A DNA stretch of 64,000 bases from Diadema setosum (GCA_033980235.1 CM067062.1:2819709-2883708), one strand, 5' to 3'. Positions 38,805 to 50,989 are shown, numbered from the stretch's first letter. The notes: generated by a model not told the origin, from the sequence alone. Program-made: numbers and translations.

Positions 38805-39377
38805 TGAATTGTTACATGCGTATCTATTTCGGACTCGGTCGATGGTGTGCCAACTTCGTATAAATTCTGCTCAAGCGCACAAACCCGCCCAAACCGATCG
38901 ATAAATCGCCAAATGCCACACTGCCCACAATACAATGAAAGCGTTTCTCGAGATTCTGTTCCTGTTACATAAAGCCTGCATTTTACGTGGTGATTGAGTA
39001 GCAAGCGGTGTTCCCTACTGTATTTGCGTATAAATTCTAAGTTTCTGTCGCTGGTTTCTTTGCAAAACGTATGCCTCTACAGTAATGTAGATACTGGTCA
39101 TTTGAAGGAAAAACAGTCATACTCTGCTTTTCTAGATTTGTCATACAATTTATGTCAAAACAGAGCTTGACATTTTCTCTACAACTTTGCCAACCATATG
39201 TCCAACTTAACTTAAGTCTATTAAAGATAGGTAGATTTGAAAAAAAAATGACTACGCTACCATTAGTGTCTCGTAGTAACGTGGCACACAGGGGGGGGGG
39301 GGTTTCAACCATGGCACATAAAGAGTTAAAAAGGTGTGAAGTGCCGACAGACCAATTCGGTTTGGGTGCTGTTTTAA

Positions 39378-40014
39378 AGCCCCGGTCACACAGCACTCCG
39401 CGTCGAAATCATGTACAAAAAGTTATGAAAATCTGGTGACGTGGTCGTAAGTGGTATTTTTTTTGGTCAATTTTGGTTTGACCGTGCTTTGTACGGGATA
39501 TGGCCGTTGGCGGCTGTTCCACTGCTGAAGCACTGCCTAAGCACGGCTAACCACGTCCAGCCACGTGCACGTACGCGGAAAAATCCATGTCAGTGATAAG
39601 CCGCTAAACACACGCTATTTCCTGTGATACCAACGCGTAACATGCGTCAGATGACCGTGCTCTGCCCGTGACAGACCGCTAAACTTTCGCGTCTTACCCA
39701 CGTCTTACCGCGTGTCCCCAAGTTTTAATCACTCTGCCGGAACACGGATTATCACGTGTGTTTTACGTGTTTTGCACGTGTTTGCCACGTGTGCCGCCCG
39801 TGGTTGTCCGCGGAATAAAGTTTTGAGCAGTTCAAAACTTTTTACCGCGTCTGACGCCGTTCCGATTTTTCCCCGCGTCCTTCCACGTCTATAAATCGAC
39901 CGTAGCTCGTCTTAAACTCGACATCAACGCGAACAACATCGTCTGCTTCACGGGAGACCACTTTTTGACGTGTTTTGGTCGTGATTTAGCCGCAAAGCGC
40001 TGTGTGACCGGGCT
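39378..40014. mobile_element. TTAA-flanked TIR element with AGCCCCGGTCACAC ends
   Basis: AGCCCCGGTCACACAGC at 39378 is inverted at the right end (GCTGTGTGACCGGGCT), ending at 40014. TTAA flanks both sides (39374-39377 and 40015-40018). The interior is rich in CCACGTG, ACGTGT and CCGCG words. Confidence 0.85.
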
Positions 40015-40840
40015 TTAAGGTAATTACTATCTGGGGGCTTCGGAAGTGTGCCTAACAAAAGATAATTTATGCCCTGACATAGCAACGCACCTGGATCATT
40101 ACACAACCCATACAAAGTGCTTTTTGGTCTTTTTTGGAAGTCCCCCAGTTATGAACGGCATAAAGTTTAAGTGCTCTGAAGTCGGATTCACTTATAATAG
40201 CAAACCACCCCCTTGATTGCGTGTATACTCGATTTGGCATTGCCATAATCGAATAACTCCATGTTGCTTGAATACGTGATGATTCGACACTCATCCCAAA
40301 AATCTGACATTTCCTTTTCCACTGCCAGTCTTAAACTGACGAGGTTACTATATTTTTGTAGCATGTACCATAATCATATAATATGTTTTATAAAGTCCAT
40401 CAAAGTGTATAATATGTTTTTTAAAGTCCATTAAAGTGGCACATTTGCTCTCATTTCTTTTCCTTTCCTTTCTCCCCTTTTCCTTTTCTTTCTCTTTTCT
40501 TTTCTCCACGTGATAACTGGTGGAAAAGGTGCTGACATCCTTTCTGCAACAAAAAAAAAAATATTGCTAGTAGGAATTGAAAGGCATGTTGTACTCATAA
40601 CCTTCAGTGTGTTTACTTTAGGTGGTTTATTTACATTTACAATTAACATTTACATTTAGCTATGTAAGTATTATTCGTAATAGTACGCACGCACGTACAC
40701 AACACCTCTGGCTTCGAATTTTACTGATTTTTTTCTTCATTTTGATCTTCAACACGGACATATGGATCTTGAAAAACTTGTGGTCTTGATATCTACTACC
40801 TCAGGAAACTTTTTGTGTAAACTTAAACAATTTCTTAATC
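40015..40840. other. Intergenic, nothing recognised
   Basis: Contains a duplicated TATAATATGTTTTWTAAAGTCCA block near 40376-40434 and a CCTTTTCTTTTC-type pyrimidine tract. Confidence 0.4.
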
Positions 40841-42025
40841 ATGTCGTCCACAAAATCCAAGTCGAAAAAGAAGCTCCGAAACATCAGCGAGGCAGTAGAA
40901 GAGGTCACCATGGCTTCCATGGAATCTTCGCACCAAGATCCCGGGGACCAAACCCCGGAGAAAGAGGAGCAACACGTCAGCCTTATGCCAAAAGGCCCTT
41001 AACACTGTACAAAGTCTATGTGTTAAGGGCCTTTTGGCATAAGACCAACGAACATTGCTTACCTCTGGTGTTCAGCGGACCGAGTAAGAGACCAATTCCA
41101 ATCCAAACTCAGCTTCTGACATCCGAACAATGATCGTCACGAATGCCTTGTGATCCCCGGCTGTAATCAGCACCATTGTCGAGGCTGTTTATAATGGCCT
41201 CTACAAGAAGCTGGCGACTGACTTGCTGGAGCTCCAGAAGAGCGAACAAAGGATCGAACGTCTTGCTGCGACCTGTGACCAGCTGACAAAGAAGGTGAAA
41301 GATCTTGAAGCATCACTCGACGAGCAGGAGCAGTATTCGCGCCGCCAATGTTTGAGGATCTATGGCGTTCCTGAGAGCCACGGCGAAAACACCGATGACT
41401 TTACCATTTCTCTGGAAGCTAGATGGGTGTGAACCTGGACAAGCACGAACTCGACCGCAGCCACCGGATCGCCTCGAAACGCTCATTGGCCACAGCACCG
41501 TCTCAGTCTACACGTCCGAAACCGCTGATGGTGAAGTTTGCGAGATACAACTCGATGTTCGATGCCAAATCGAAACTGAAGGGATCTGGTATCGTCATTC
41601 GTTATCCGTATGGATTTTGGAAAAATTGTTTAACGGAATTTGCGATTATTCACCGATGATCAAATGATCAATTTGATCAAATTTTGAAGTATAATATTGA
41701 TATTGATAGATATGCAGTCGCCATTTTTATGGATTTATCAAAGGCTTTCGATGCTTTGTCTTCCAACTCCTTATAGTCAGGTGATCCCATCACTGCAAGC
41801 CCTTGAGGCTTTTACGGGTCACCTTTTTCTTTCACTTTACTTCACTTCTCTCTTCCTTTTTTTTTTAAAGTCTGACTTCTTTAAAAGTCTGACTTGTTGT
41901 TACTTTGTTATAATTTATTATGAGCTATGTCATCCCTTTGTGTATTATGTGCGAATTACGTTATATTTCGTCTTTTTTTAAACTGTTTATATTGTAAATG
42001 TGGAAAGAAATAAAGGAGAGTTCTA
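40841..42025 (+). mobile_element. Degenerate LINE: ORF1 and short RT remnant
   Basis: ORF1 starts at 40841 with a Ser/Lys-rich end (MSSTKSKSKKKLRN). After a break it continues at 41223-41432 with a coiled coil and EQYSRRQCLRIYGVPE, then shifts frame to 41423-41659 (DRSHRIASKR...VKFARYNSMFDAKSKLKG). This is the L1-ORF1-type RNA-binding layout. A fragment VAIFMDLSKAFDAL (41715-41757) is the start of reverse transcriptase motif A. AATAAA lies at about 42009. Confidence 0.75.
40982..41043. repeat. Perfect 24-bp inverted repeat hairpin
   Basis: Arms at 40982-41005 and 41020-41043 are fully complementary, with a 14-nt loop. It interrupts the LINE ORF1 frame, which stops inside the left arm. Confidence 0.85.
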
Positions 42026-42484
42026 TGCTCTCGGTCAGTCATCATTGATCATCATCATATAATACTGCAAAGTTAGAATGTTAAGTTGGCATGACATGTC
42101 ACAGGGATCAGTAATTTTTTGAATATGAAAAAATATACTGTCATACACTTCTGACAACTAGCTGTACGAGTCTGAACACAAATCTCTGTCCCTATCAGTG
42201 CCTATAAAGAATATATCGAGCAAATATCAAAATATTGAACAAGAATTTGACTATATAATTTCAAATCAAATAATCTTGTGCAGAGTTTATCAGATCCAAG
42301 TGATGTACATGTAAACGGGTTCGATTCTCGAATGAAAACAATCGGAATGTGGTGTTCCACAAGTTTGCTTGGTCTATTGCTTTTTACAACGGATTTTGCG
42401 CTAATGAATTGTCATTAGGTCTCAATATTGATAACACAAAATGATATCTTATACTTTTTAACAACTGTTTGGAAAAACTTCCAA

Positions 42485-42560
42485 GGGGTTATTTCATAAA
42501 GCTGTTCTTAAAGTTACGAACGACTTAACACGACTGGAACACGTTCTGATGTGCTATACT
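42485..42560 (+). mobile_element. Half copy of the TTTCATAAAGCTGTTC MITE
   Basis: TTTCATAAAGCTGTTCTTAA and ACGAACGACTTAA match one arm of the foldback at 49229-49388. Confidence 0.6.
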
Positions 42561-43435
42561 TTATATGCTATACTATACGAAATTTTGACATCGTCAGCTG
42601 CCTGATTTCGATATTCATAAGAAATGGTTGGAGAATGTTTTCTTTAAGAAAATGTAGACTTTCAAAATGTCAAATCTTCTTTATTTTTTATCCGATTTTT
42701 ATATTTGTATCGTTCTGTAGGGTACAAGTTTCTCTTTCTTTTGAAGTTTATTTTGGGGATGGGTATCCTCTTTTAGAAATTCCTTTACGTTTATTACATT
42801 TAGATATAAATTTAAAAAAAATATTTCTACGTGACAGAAAATAATTTGTTTGCACGCAGATGTATGCAATAACTTTTGTACTTACACCTGCACACGTGAT
42901 AGAGTAGTGCGTTCACTGACCTCTCTTCCTTATTCTCTTCTCCTCCTCTTCCTCCTCCTCTCATCTCCTCGTTCCTGGTTGTACTGTATTTTTTATTTTT
43001 TTTTTGTTCTTGTTCTTGTGTGTGAGTGTGTGCGGGAATCATAATAATGTGCGGGTATGGAAATGAACTCATCTTTATAGCCCTGTTTTTTTTTTTCTTA
43101 CCGTTTTTTTTTTTTTTTTTTGCGTCACAACCTGTACGTCCATCATGATTATTTTCCCAAATTTTATATCACGCGGCTTAATGAACAGTATCTGTACTAT
43201 AACATTACTTTATTCTATGTTTATAGCTTCTCGTATTTTGTATCAATAACTGTTTATGATATGTGTATTCATTAGCATAATATTTATGATAATGTATATC
43301 AATTTCAAATACTTTAACGGAGCATATTAACAATAGATTTGGATAAAGTTGGTAAAGTGTATACATGCATGTTCAATGGAGCATGTTTATATGGATATGT
43401 GTTCATATAGAAAAAAAATAGAGGAAAAGAAATCC
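42561..43435. other. Intergenic, nothing recognised
   Basis: AT-rich with T-runs (43085-43125) and a TCCTC-rich pyrimidine tract (42925-42970). Confidence 0.4.
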
Positions 43436-43439
43436 TTTT

Positions 43440-43615
43440 CAGCTTCCCCTATTCATGTTCATTTTCTATCCTTTTACGTGTGCGTTAGTGGTTGTGTGCA
43501 CGTGTATTTTGGAGTGTGTGTGTACTGTGTGTGTGTGTGTTATTGGGTATTACAAACATTTATTTTCTATCCATTTACGTACGTGTGCGTAAGTGGGTGT
43601 GTGCACGTGTATTTT

Positions 43616-43662
<47 letters not shown>

Positions 43663-43795
43663 ATGTGTTATTGGTATTACATTTACAATGTATTTTCTAT
43701 CCATTTACGTGTGCATAAGTCGTCGTGTGCACATGCATTTCGGGGTGTGTGTGTGTGTGTGTGTGTGCTATTGAGTATTACAGGCATTTATTTCC
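43440..43795. repeat. Three ~120-bp tandem units with (TG)n cores
   Basis: TTTTCTATCCWTTTACGTGTGCRTAAGT, GTGTGCACGTGTATTT and a (GT)n run, then TATTGGGTATTAC, occur three times. A further (TG)n run is at 44154-44178. Confidence 0.8.
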
Positions 43796-45273
43796 CTGGA
43801 CATTTCTATAAAATATTTGAGATAGATATTTATGATTTATTACATAGATTTTTGAGACACACAACAATTAGGGAGACAATTTGTGTATGATTTCAGCTAC
43901 CAGTATATTCTAACTCATGCAATCATGAGACTTTGCATAGTTAATCAATTACAGCTATTCACTTGGATGATTTTTATTATTACACTTTCAAGGGAATATG
44001 AAGAGACAGAGAGACAGAGAGAGAGAGAAAGAGAATTAAAGAAAAGGTTGACATGGAACTTCAGCAGGACTCAATGAAAAGGAGAAGCATGGTAAAGGTC
44101 CTCCTTATAGGTAAGAATTCTATATTCAGTGTTCTATATCCAGACAGAGAATTTGTGTGTGTGTGTGTGTGTGTGTGTATGAGACAGAGAGATAATATTA
44201 TACAAAATTACTTAACCAGTTCTCCCCCGCCCCCACACACACACAAACAATGCTGAGAAGGAAACACTGACAACAACGATTTTGAATAAATTTGTACTAT
44301 ACATGTACCTGATTCAAGAATTACCATGACTAATAATATCACATTTACCACATTTTGCATAATTTTCTCATTTTATTCAAAGTTCATTGACCAACGGATA
44401 GTGTAAAATGTGATACGAGTAATGTATTTGAACATTTCATATCAATGAATGAAAATTTGAGACATTTGATTTATCACCTTTGTAATATGCATCCTAATAT
44501 TTCACAAAGGTGCATAAAATATTCATGGCTCACACAATCCAAGTCACTTATCGATAAGAGACACCTTTAATCAAGGTCTCATCATTTCAGAATGTGTGCA
44601 GCATCATTGAACTTCAAAGCAGTCATGCAGTTGGTGGAGAAATCATTTGTAGTTTGACATTGATTTTTTATAATACAGTTCACAATGTTGCACATCACTA
44701 GACATATCTTTGGTTGGCGGTCATTTCTCAAACCAAGCAAAAACATCACGGTATGGGACATCATTATACATGTACAAACAAATTATGACACTGATTTTTA
44801 CATTTACATTTCATGCATACTACATTTGACTTCATACAACAAAAATATAATTTTTCTCTAAAGACAGTAAAGCTGGATATGGTAGCAGCATTATATTACT
44901 GCTTGCACAATTAAGGCATCATCCCTCATACAATAACTAGAGGAACACTCTAGGAGCAGACCTCCGCCAATCAGCCATAATTAAAAATATCACCATTTCA
45001 TAGGCAGTATCTCTTCAACACAAACAGAGAGATATAGGGACATCTACATGTACACAATACATCTGGTGAAAATTTGATTAATCATTGTTGAGTGGACTGG
45101 AAGACTAACCCACTGAGGACGTTTTGATTTTGCTACAACACGCATTTCCCATAGACACTTGCCCGAGTATACTCAGGACTCGTCCCCAACGGGTTAAGCT
45201 TATTTTATGCCCTTTACGATATCTTTAACTTCATGACCCTAAAATTAATCGTTCCTTTCTGACTTCAAAACAA
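43796..45273. other. Intergenic, nothing recognised
   Basis: AT-rich; a GAGAGACAGAGA run at 44005-44035. No gene seen. Confidence 0.4.
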
Positions 45274-46350
45274 ACAAGAGACCCGCGGGTCTAGCGCTCA
45301 CCTGAGTATCGCAAGTTCACCTTTCACGCAGTCACTAATCTAAATTATTCACAGCTCTACTAAAATTTGACCAGGCTTCTCAAGTAGAAGATGAAAATGT
45401 ACAATAAGGGCCGAAATTTTTAAAGATTCCTTAATTTGGGGGGATTGGGGGCCCCCAGGGGCCCTCTGGGTGGGGCATGGTGCCCATTTTGATAAATTGA
45501 GATCCTGACCCCCTAGGGATGCTACCTGCCAAGTTTGACGAAAATCCATCATAAGGTTTTCAGGAAGAAGATGAAAATGTACAATTCAGGCCCCCATTTG
45601 GACCTTCCCAACCCCCCCCCCCCCCCCCCACCCCCCTGCCCCCAAGAGGGGCACCCCTGGATTTGCTATGAACAAACTTGAAACTACAGTCATTAATGTA
45701 CTCACTCATAGTATTATCTTAGCTCTATAACTTCTGATTCTAGAGAAGATTTTTAAAGATTCATTTTGGGGGGTTTGGCCCCCCCCCCCCCCCCCCCCCC
45801 CCTGGGGCCCCTGGGTGGGGCATGGTGCCCATTTTAACAAATTGATATCCTAACCCCCTAGGGATGCTACCTGCCAAGTTTGGTGAAAATTGGTCATGGG
45901 GTTCTCAAGAAGAAGATGAAAATGTATAATTTAGGCCCCATTAGGACCCCTCCCCACCCCCCTCCCCTGGGTCCCAAGGGGGGCACCCCTGATTCTGCCA
46001 TGAACAAACTTGAAACTACAGTCATCAATGTACTAACTCATAGTATTAACTTAGCTCTATCACTTCTGGTTCTAGAGAAGAAGATTTTTACAGATTCCTT
46101 AATTTTGGGGGGCTTGGGCCCCCCTGGGGGCCCCCTGGGTGGGGCATGGTGCCCATTTTAACAAATTGAGTTCCTAACCCCCTAGGGATGCTACCTGCTA
46201 AGTTTGATGAAAATCGGTCTTGGGGTTTTCAAGAAGAAGATAAAAATGTAAAAGTTTACGCACGACGGACGACGGACGACGCACGCCGGACGCCGGACGA
46301 AGGGCGATCGCAATAGCTCACTTGAGCCTTTGGCTCAGGTGAGCTACAAA
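45274..46350 (-). mobile_element. Helentron-like non-autonomous element, AGACCCGCGGGTCT family
   Basis: The minus-strand 3' end has CTCAGGTGAGCGCTA followed by the perfect 14-bp palindrome AGACCCGCGGGTCT (45279-45292) and CTTGTTTG. The 5' end starts TAGCTCACCTGAGCC (about 46346), complementary to the subterminal block. Three internal units of ~350 bp (CCCCCTAGGGATGCTACCTG, GAAGATGAAAATG) and an (ACGACGG)n tract follow the layout of Helentron-associated repeats. Confidence 0.7.
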
Positions 46351-47747
46351 GGAAGGAATCTTCATCATTTGTTTACAGTTTTTTGCTTTGTTTTGTTTTG
46401 TTTTTGTTTTGTTTTAGGAGCAAAGAGTGAAGTAATATGGGAACTATTTATGGAGCATCATGAGATGCTTAATGAATTTAGCAATCATTTCAACAGATGA
46501 TGCAGTAAAAACTCCTTTTTCCACCTGTCACTTGAATGCTAAACCACACACCAAGGCTGATGAGCAGCCAAAGCTAGCAGACAAGGATTAAAAAAAAAAA
46601 GCCAAAGGTGTGAGATAGCATATTCAACATCAGTGCCGTGCTGATGATGAATATGATGTCTCAGTGAGACCACGGCCCAGGAGTTGTAGACCTTAACACA
46701 ACTACATGGGAAAGAGATACCATGGTGGTGAAGGTCTCCCTGCAATGAAGAGCCTTGCTTTGGAGATGAAGGTGATAGTTCAACCACAAAGAAAGACAGG
46801 AAAAAAAAAAGGTACAAACTGCCATGGCTGAAAAATAGATTCACAAGAAGGTCTGGCTATACAAAGTTCTGTTCAGCTGCTTGATTATTGATACCCTCAA
46901 CATCACTTTTGCAGTGAAACAAATACAAATGTATCTAGAAACAATCCATACATTTTTAAATAATTGTTCTTCTATTTTTCTTCAGATTACTTGGATATGC
47001 CAACAAAAAAAGAAAAAGAAGAAAAAAAAAAAGAAGAACCTTTCCAACCAAGATTCTGGTTGTGACCTCATCTGGCAATCATTAAAGTACTAACATGATT
47101 AACAAAAGACATTGGAATGCACCCTCCAAGAGACCGAGCATAACTTGCATGTTCCCTCGCCATGTCTTTTGTTAGCCAAATCAATATAACAGAAACATGC
47201 AAGTTATGCTGAGTCGTAACACACCTACCCTACATTGGCGGCAAGATTATAAAGTGAGCCATTGTAACCCCATTCCACCACCCCCATCCGAAAAAAAAAA
47301 GGCCTTAATATAAATTATACAATATGCGCTGCATCACAATGACTGCACTACTGCAGACTTTTGTATGATTTTGAATTCAGGTTTAAGAGGGTGGAGTCAC
47401 AACAATCTGATTTCCTTTGCTAGATGTTCGATGCCGCCAGTCCAAAATACACTTGAAGCATGTACCAAACTGGATCTGCCGTGCAGATAGAAAGACAATT
47501 GACTTGTGTCTCATTGCATAATCACAAGCCACTTTCTACAGAAGATTTGTCTTCGTGATGGTCATTACTTTTTCACCATCCCTACTTATAAAAGATAGGT
47601 GATATAATTTGGTAAAGGACACAGGGATGAGAGAATAGAAATTGGGCAAAAAGTGGTGAAATAAAGATGAAAATTACTGGACTGGGCATGCTCAGGCACA
47701 AATTTGATATATTGTTTGTTTGTTTGTTTGTTCATTTCCATCTGAGA
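46351..47747. other. Intergenic with small inverted repeats
   Basis: GCATAACTTGCATGTT (47138-47153) is inverted at 47194-47209, and an ACAAAAGACAT/ATGTCTTTTGT pair lies around it. There are also an (AAG)n-like run at 47003-47040 and (GTTT)n runs. No gene seen. Confidence 0.4.
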
Positions 47748-48630
47748 CTAGAAATGTCGCTACAGCGACTGGTTATACCCCCGCCAAACAACATTTCATA
47801 AGCTTTGGTCAAAACAACATTTCATAAGCTTTGGTCAAAAAACTGAGGAAGTAGTTAAATCCGCAAGATCTTTCCTTGATCTTCTGCCATTAATATGCCG
47901 TTACCATGGCAACGTACTTTCGGGTACTGTCGAAAAATGCGTCTTGCACATCTACAACCAAAGGCACACATCTGTACCAAGTTTCATGGAAATTGGGCAA
48001 AAACTGAGGAAGTAGTTTGCAACACAAAATTTTCCATCATTTTGGCTCATAATATGTGAGCTGTTACCATGGCAACATACTTTTTGTCACTGTCAAGAAA
48101 TGTGTCATGCTGACCTATATCCTAAGACAAACATTCAATATGAATTCCATGAGAATTGGAAGAACACTGATGAAGCAGTTTTGCCATGAAGCATTTTGCC
48201 CTATATTTTACCAATAACATGCCGTTACCATGGCAACGCACTTTTTGCCACTGCGGAAATATGTGTCTTGCACATTAACATATTCAGATGAACATCTGTA
48301 CCTAATTTCATAAAAATTGATCAAAAACTGTGGGAGGAGTTCGCGACGCAAGATTTGTACCCATTTTTTGCCCATAATATGCCGTTACCATGGCAACGTA
48401 CTTTTGGGTACTGTCAAAAAAATACGTCTTGCACATCTACAACCCAAGGCACACATCTGTGCCAAGTTTTATGGGAATCGGTTGAAAACTGAGGAAGTAG
48501 TTCGCGACGCAAGATTTGCAACGGACCGACCGCCCGACCGCTCGACCGCCCGACCGACCGCCCGACCTGCCCGACCGTCCGCTGATTCCTATATACCCCC
48601 TTCAAACTTCGTTTGGCGGGGGTATAAAGA
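47748..48630 (-). mobile_element. Non-autonomous Helitron-like element (TC...CTAG)
   Basis: On the minus strand it starts TCTTTATACCCCCGCCAAAC after host A. It ends GTTTGGCGGGGGTATAAC, hairpin GTCGCTGTAGCGAC, ATTT, CTAG before host T. Those are the Helitron 5'-TC, 3' hairpin, CTRR and A|T insertion features, with the Helentron-type subterminal inverted repeat. The centre has four ~160-bp units with GTTACCATGGCAACG and a (GACCGCCC)n tract. Confidence 0.82.
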
Positions 48631-48639
48631 TAGCTGGAT

Positions 48640-48945
48640 AACCCATATTCAGCTACGTTAAGCTGGTCTTCCATGGGGTCCAGTTGAATGTGAGGTGGGA
48701 CCACTTCACCGAGTTAAACACCTTGCTCTTTGCGATGAATAAATGAAGCGGGATCTTTCACGTGCATAAGTTGTTACTATCTCATACACGGGACCTCCAT
48801 TTCATGTCCTACCTGAGGGACAGAGTGTTTTGCCTCTTGATAGAGGGGACAGTATGATTGCACACAACATTGCTCAGTCCAGACTCGGGTCGAACCCGGG
48901 CCCTTAGGATCGTGAAGCAGAAGTGCTACCGACTGAGCCAACTCA
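48640..48945 (-). mobile_element. tRNA-derived SINE
   Basis: The minus-strand head (48940-48870) has box A-like TGGCTCAGTCGGTAGC and box B GGGTTCGACCC spaced as in a tRNA promoter. It is followed by a conserved core (GGGACCTC..., CACGTGAAAGATCCC) and a tail near 48640. The cloverleaf is degenerate, so it is not a functional tRNA gene. Confidence 0.65.
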
Positions 48946-49000
48946 TTGATAGATATATGTACCTATAAAGAATAATACTTGAAAATTATTCCATATCAGT

Positions 49001-49006
49001 TTTATT
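49001..49006 (-). terminator. Candidate ACOX3 poly(A) signal
   Basis: AATAAA on the minus strand about 540 bp past the ACOX3 stop codon. It is a candidate only; no other AATAAA closer to the stop was noted. Confidence 0.25.
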
Positions 49007-49228
49007 TCTGGGAATTAAATGGAAAAGTGATAAAACCGGTTTCCAGTATGGTAAGGCGTATAACACTTTCACATGATACAGCTCTGATTTACACTTTTGC
49101 ACAAATTTCTGGACGAGATTGACTTTTCTTTTATATGCTTTATCATGAAGTGAAATTTCATTTCGTTCAATAAATAAACATGCAAAATATAGTAAACATT
49201 ATGTTTACGTTCAAAATGAATCTTCTTG

Positions 49229-49388
49229 GCCCTGTTTCATAAAGCTGTTCGTAAAGTTACGAACAACTTACGAGTGACTGGTGATCAGTTCTGATTGCCA
49301 TAATTTCCATAATTTAGCACTAGAACTGATCACCAGTCGCTCGTAAGTTGTTCATTACTTTACGAACAGCTTTATGAAACATCCCCCA
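49229..49388. mobile_element. Foldback MITE in the putative ACOX3 3' UTR
   Basis: Arms of about 65 bp (left TTTCATAAAGCTGTTCGTAA..., right inverted and ending TTTATGAAACATCCC) pair with few mismatches. A half copy lies at 42485. Confidence 0.8.
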
Positions 49389-49543
49389 GATTGCTCAACA
49401 AGACAGCGACATCGAACATCGATCATCAAAGGCACAAATGCACCTGTGGAATTCTTTTGTACATCAATAGTTTGAATAATTACAGCCAGTTGGAACTCCA
49501 GCTATGAAACCTCCTTGATTGCAAGCTTGTAGCTGCATGTCAA

Positions 49544-49663
49544 TCATAGCTTGGCTGGGGCTAGCGAGCCAATCACAGGCTTGTCGAGGAACTCCTTCCA
49601 CCAATCAGGTCGCTGCAGGCATTCCGGGGTCTGGAGGATGGCATTGTACAGCCGCTTGTAGAT
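49544..49663 (-). CDS. Acox3: ACOX3 terminal exon with peroxisomal signal AKL
   Basis: The acceptor is ctctcacccacag; 120 nt including TGA at 49546-49544. It encodes IYKRLYNAILQTPECLQRPD and WWKEFLDKPVIGSLAPAKL. WW.EF...KPVIGSL is the family C-terminus, and the last three residues Ala-Lys-Leu fit the PTS1 consensus [SAC]-[KRH]-L for PEX5-dependent import into peroxisomes. The preceding exon ends ADGE in phase 0, giving ADGEIYK. Confidence 0.93.
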   Translation of the reverse strand: MYKRLYNAILQTPECLQRPDWWKEFLDKPVIGSLAPAKL

Positions 49664-50989
49664 CTGTGGGTGAGAGCGTCAGAAATTACCACTGTCATAT
49701 TAAGGAACTCTAATTAAAAGAAATGTTGTTTCACTTCTGTCATCCACTGCACCAAAAGGGAAGAAAACAATGGGAGTTCTTTCGCAGAGAACATTGCAAT
49801 CATTCTCAGTTTCATAGCTTGCAATTACCATGGCAACAGCTTAGCTTCACAACACTGATTTGTTGTTGCCTTGCTGCTACCAAAGCAAATCAAACATTTC
49901 TTTGGTACACAGTTTTGCAGTACTTGATTAAGATGTAAAAATGTATGTGTGTGTGTGTGTGTGTGTGTGGTTTTTTTTCAAATACCAGTAGTAAATTTGG
50001 ACCATTTATAAATTTTTTTTTCTCATAATAATGATACAAAAAAAAATAAAAACTTTTCCTCTGCACTTTTGACAGCTTCAAATGACATCTTTACGGGAGC
50101 TGCAATTATCCAAGATAAAGAAAGGATCATGTTTCGAAACGCTTCTAGAGTGGCATTTGCTAATGTGGTTTGAAATGCCATTCTCAGGGTGCTGCATCTA
50201 TCTAACCATCATCATATTGTGATTCGAGTGTTGTCATTGTGCAGCTGCTTTGCGCAGTGTGACCGTGGAAGCGGAGGTCAACTGAGGCCCGTGTTGTAGC
50301 CCGCAGGTTGTATATTATATGGAAATTGGCCTTGCCAGCTCTGAGATACAAAAGTGTTTCAAAATGACAATGCGTTTATATACTATCACAGACAGGCTGT
50401 GGTCATAATGCGTTTCAAAAAACCCTTTGAATGGCATTTCAAATTGGCGTTTCTCAGTGCGTTTGAAAACATGGTTGCATTTATCTACAACCCAAAAATG
50501 CCTCAAATATGTTTCGGATCGGGATGCTGCCTTAGAACATTTTTAGATAAACGCACCTTAAGATGACAGCAGGGACTAAATTATATCCTTGGACTGAAAT
50601 GAAAGCATTATTACCCTGGTACTTTAGTAAAATATACAATTATCAAATGATCAGTCAGTCTACAAGAGCCCACAGCCATACGTATATAATGAAGACTACA
50701 ACTCTACGAAGGCATCAAGTTTCCATTTTCAAACACAGAATGTAAATGTACAAAACGTATCACGCCGGATAAAGCAATATACATATTTAGCATATAACCA
50801 CATGATAGGCTGTGAAGTCAAGATGTATGATATTTACTAAATCCTGTTGAAAATGGAGGAAAACTACACAGCATGGCTTGTAATATGTATCAAAAGCTCT
50901 ATGGGAGTAAAAAGTATGAGATAACTACAGAGAACAATAAGATAACTGTTGCCCAGCAACTTCATTATTTGATCTCATCACTGTATTAC
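49664..50989 (-). other. ACOX3 last intron
   Basis: Contains a (TG)n run at 49944-49968. No exon or clear repeat boundary was recognised. Confidence 0.5.

Noticed and set aside
43349..43890. Long Cys/Val-rich frames
   Set aside because: They are translations of (TG)n repeats, not genes.
48870..48940. Functional tRNA gene
   Set aside because: Boxes A and B are present but the cloverleaf and anticodon arm are poor and a SINE-like tail follows.
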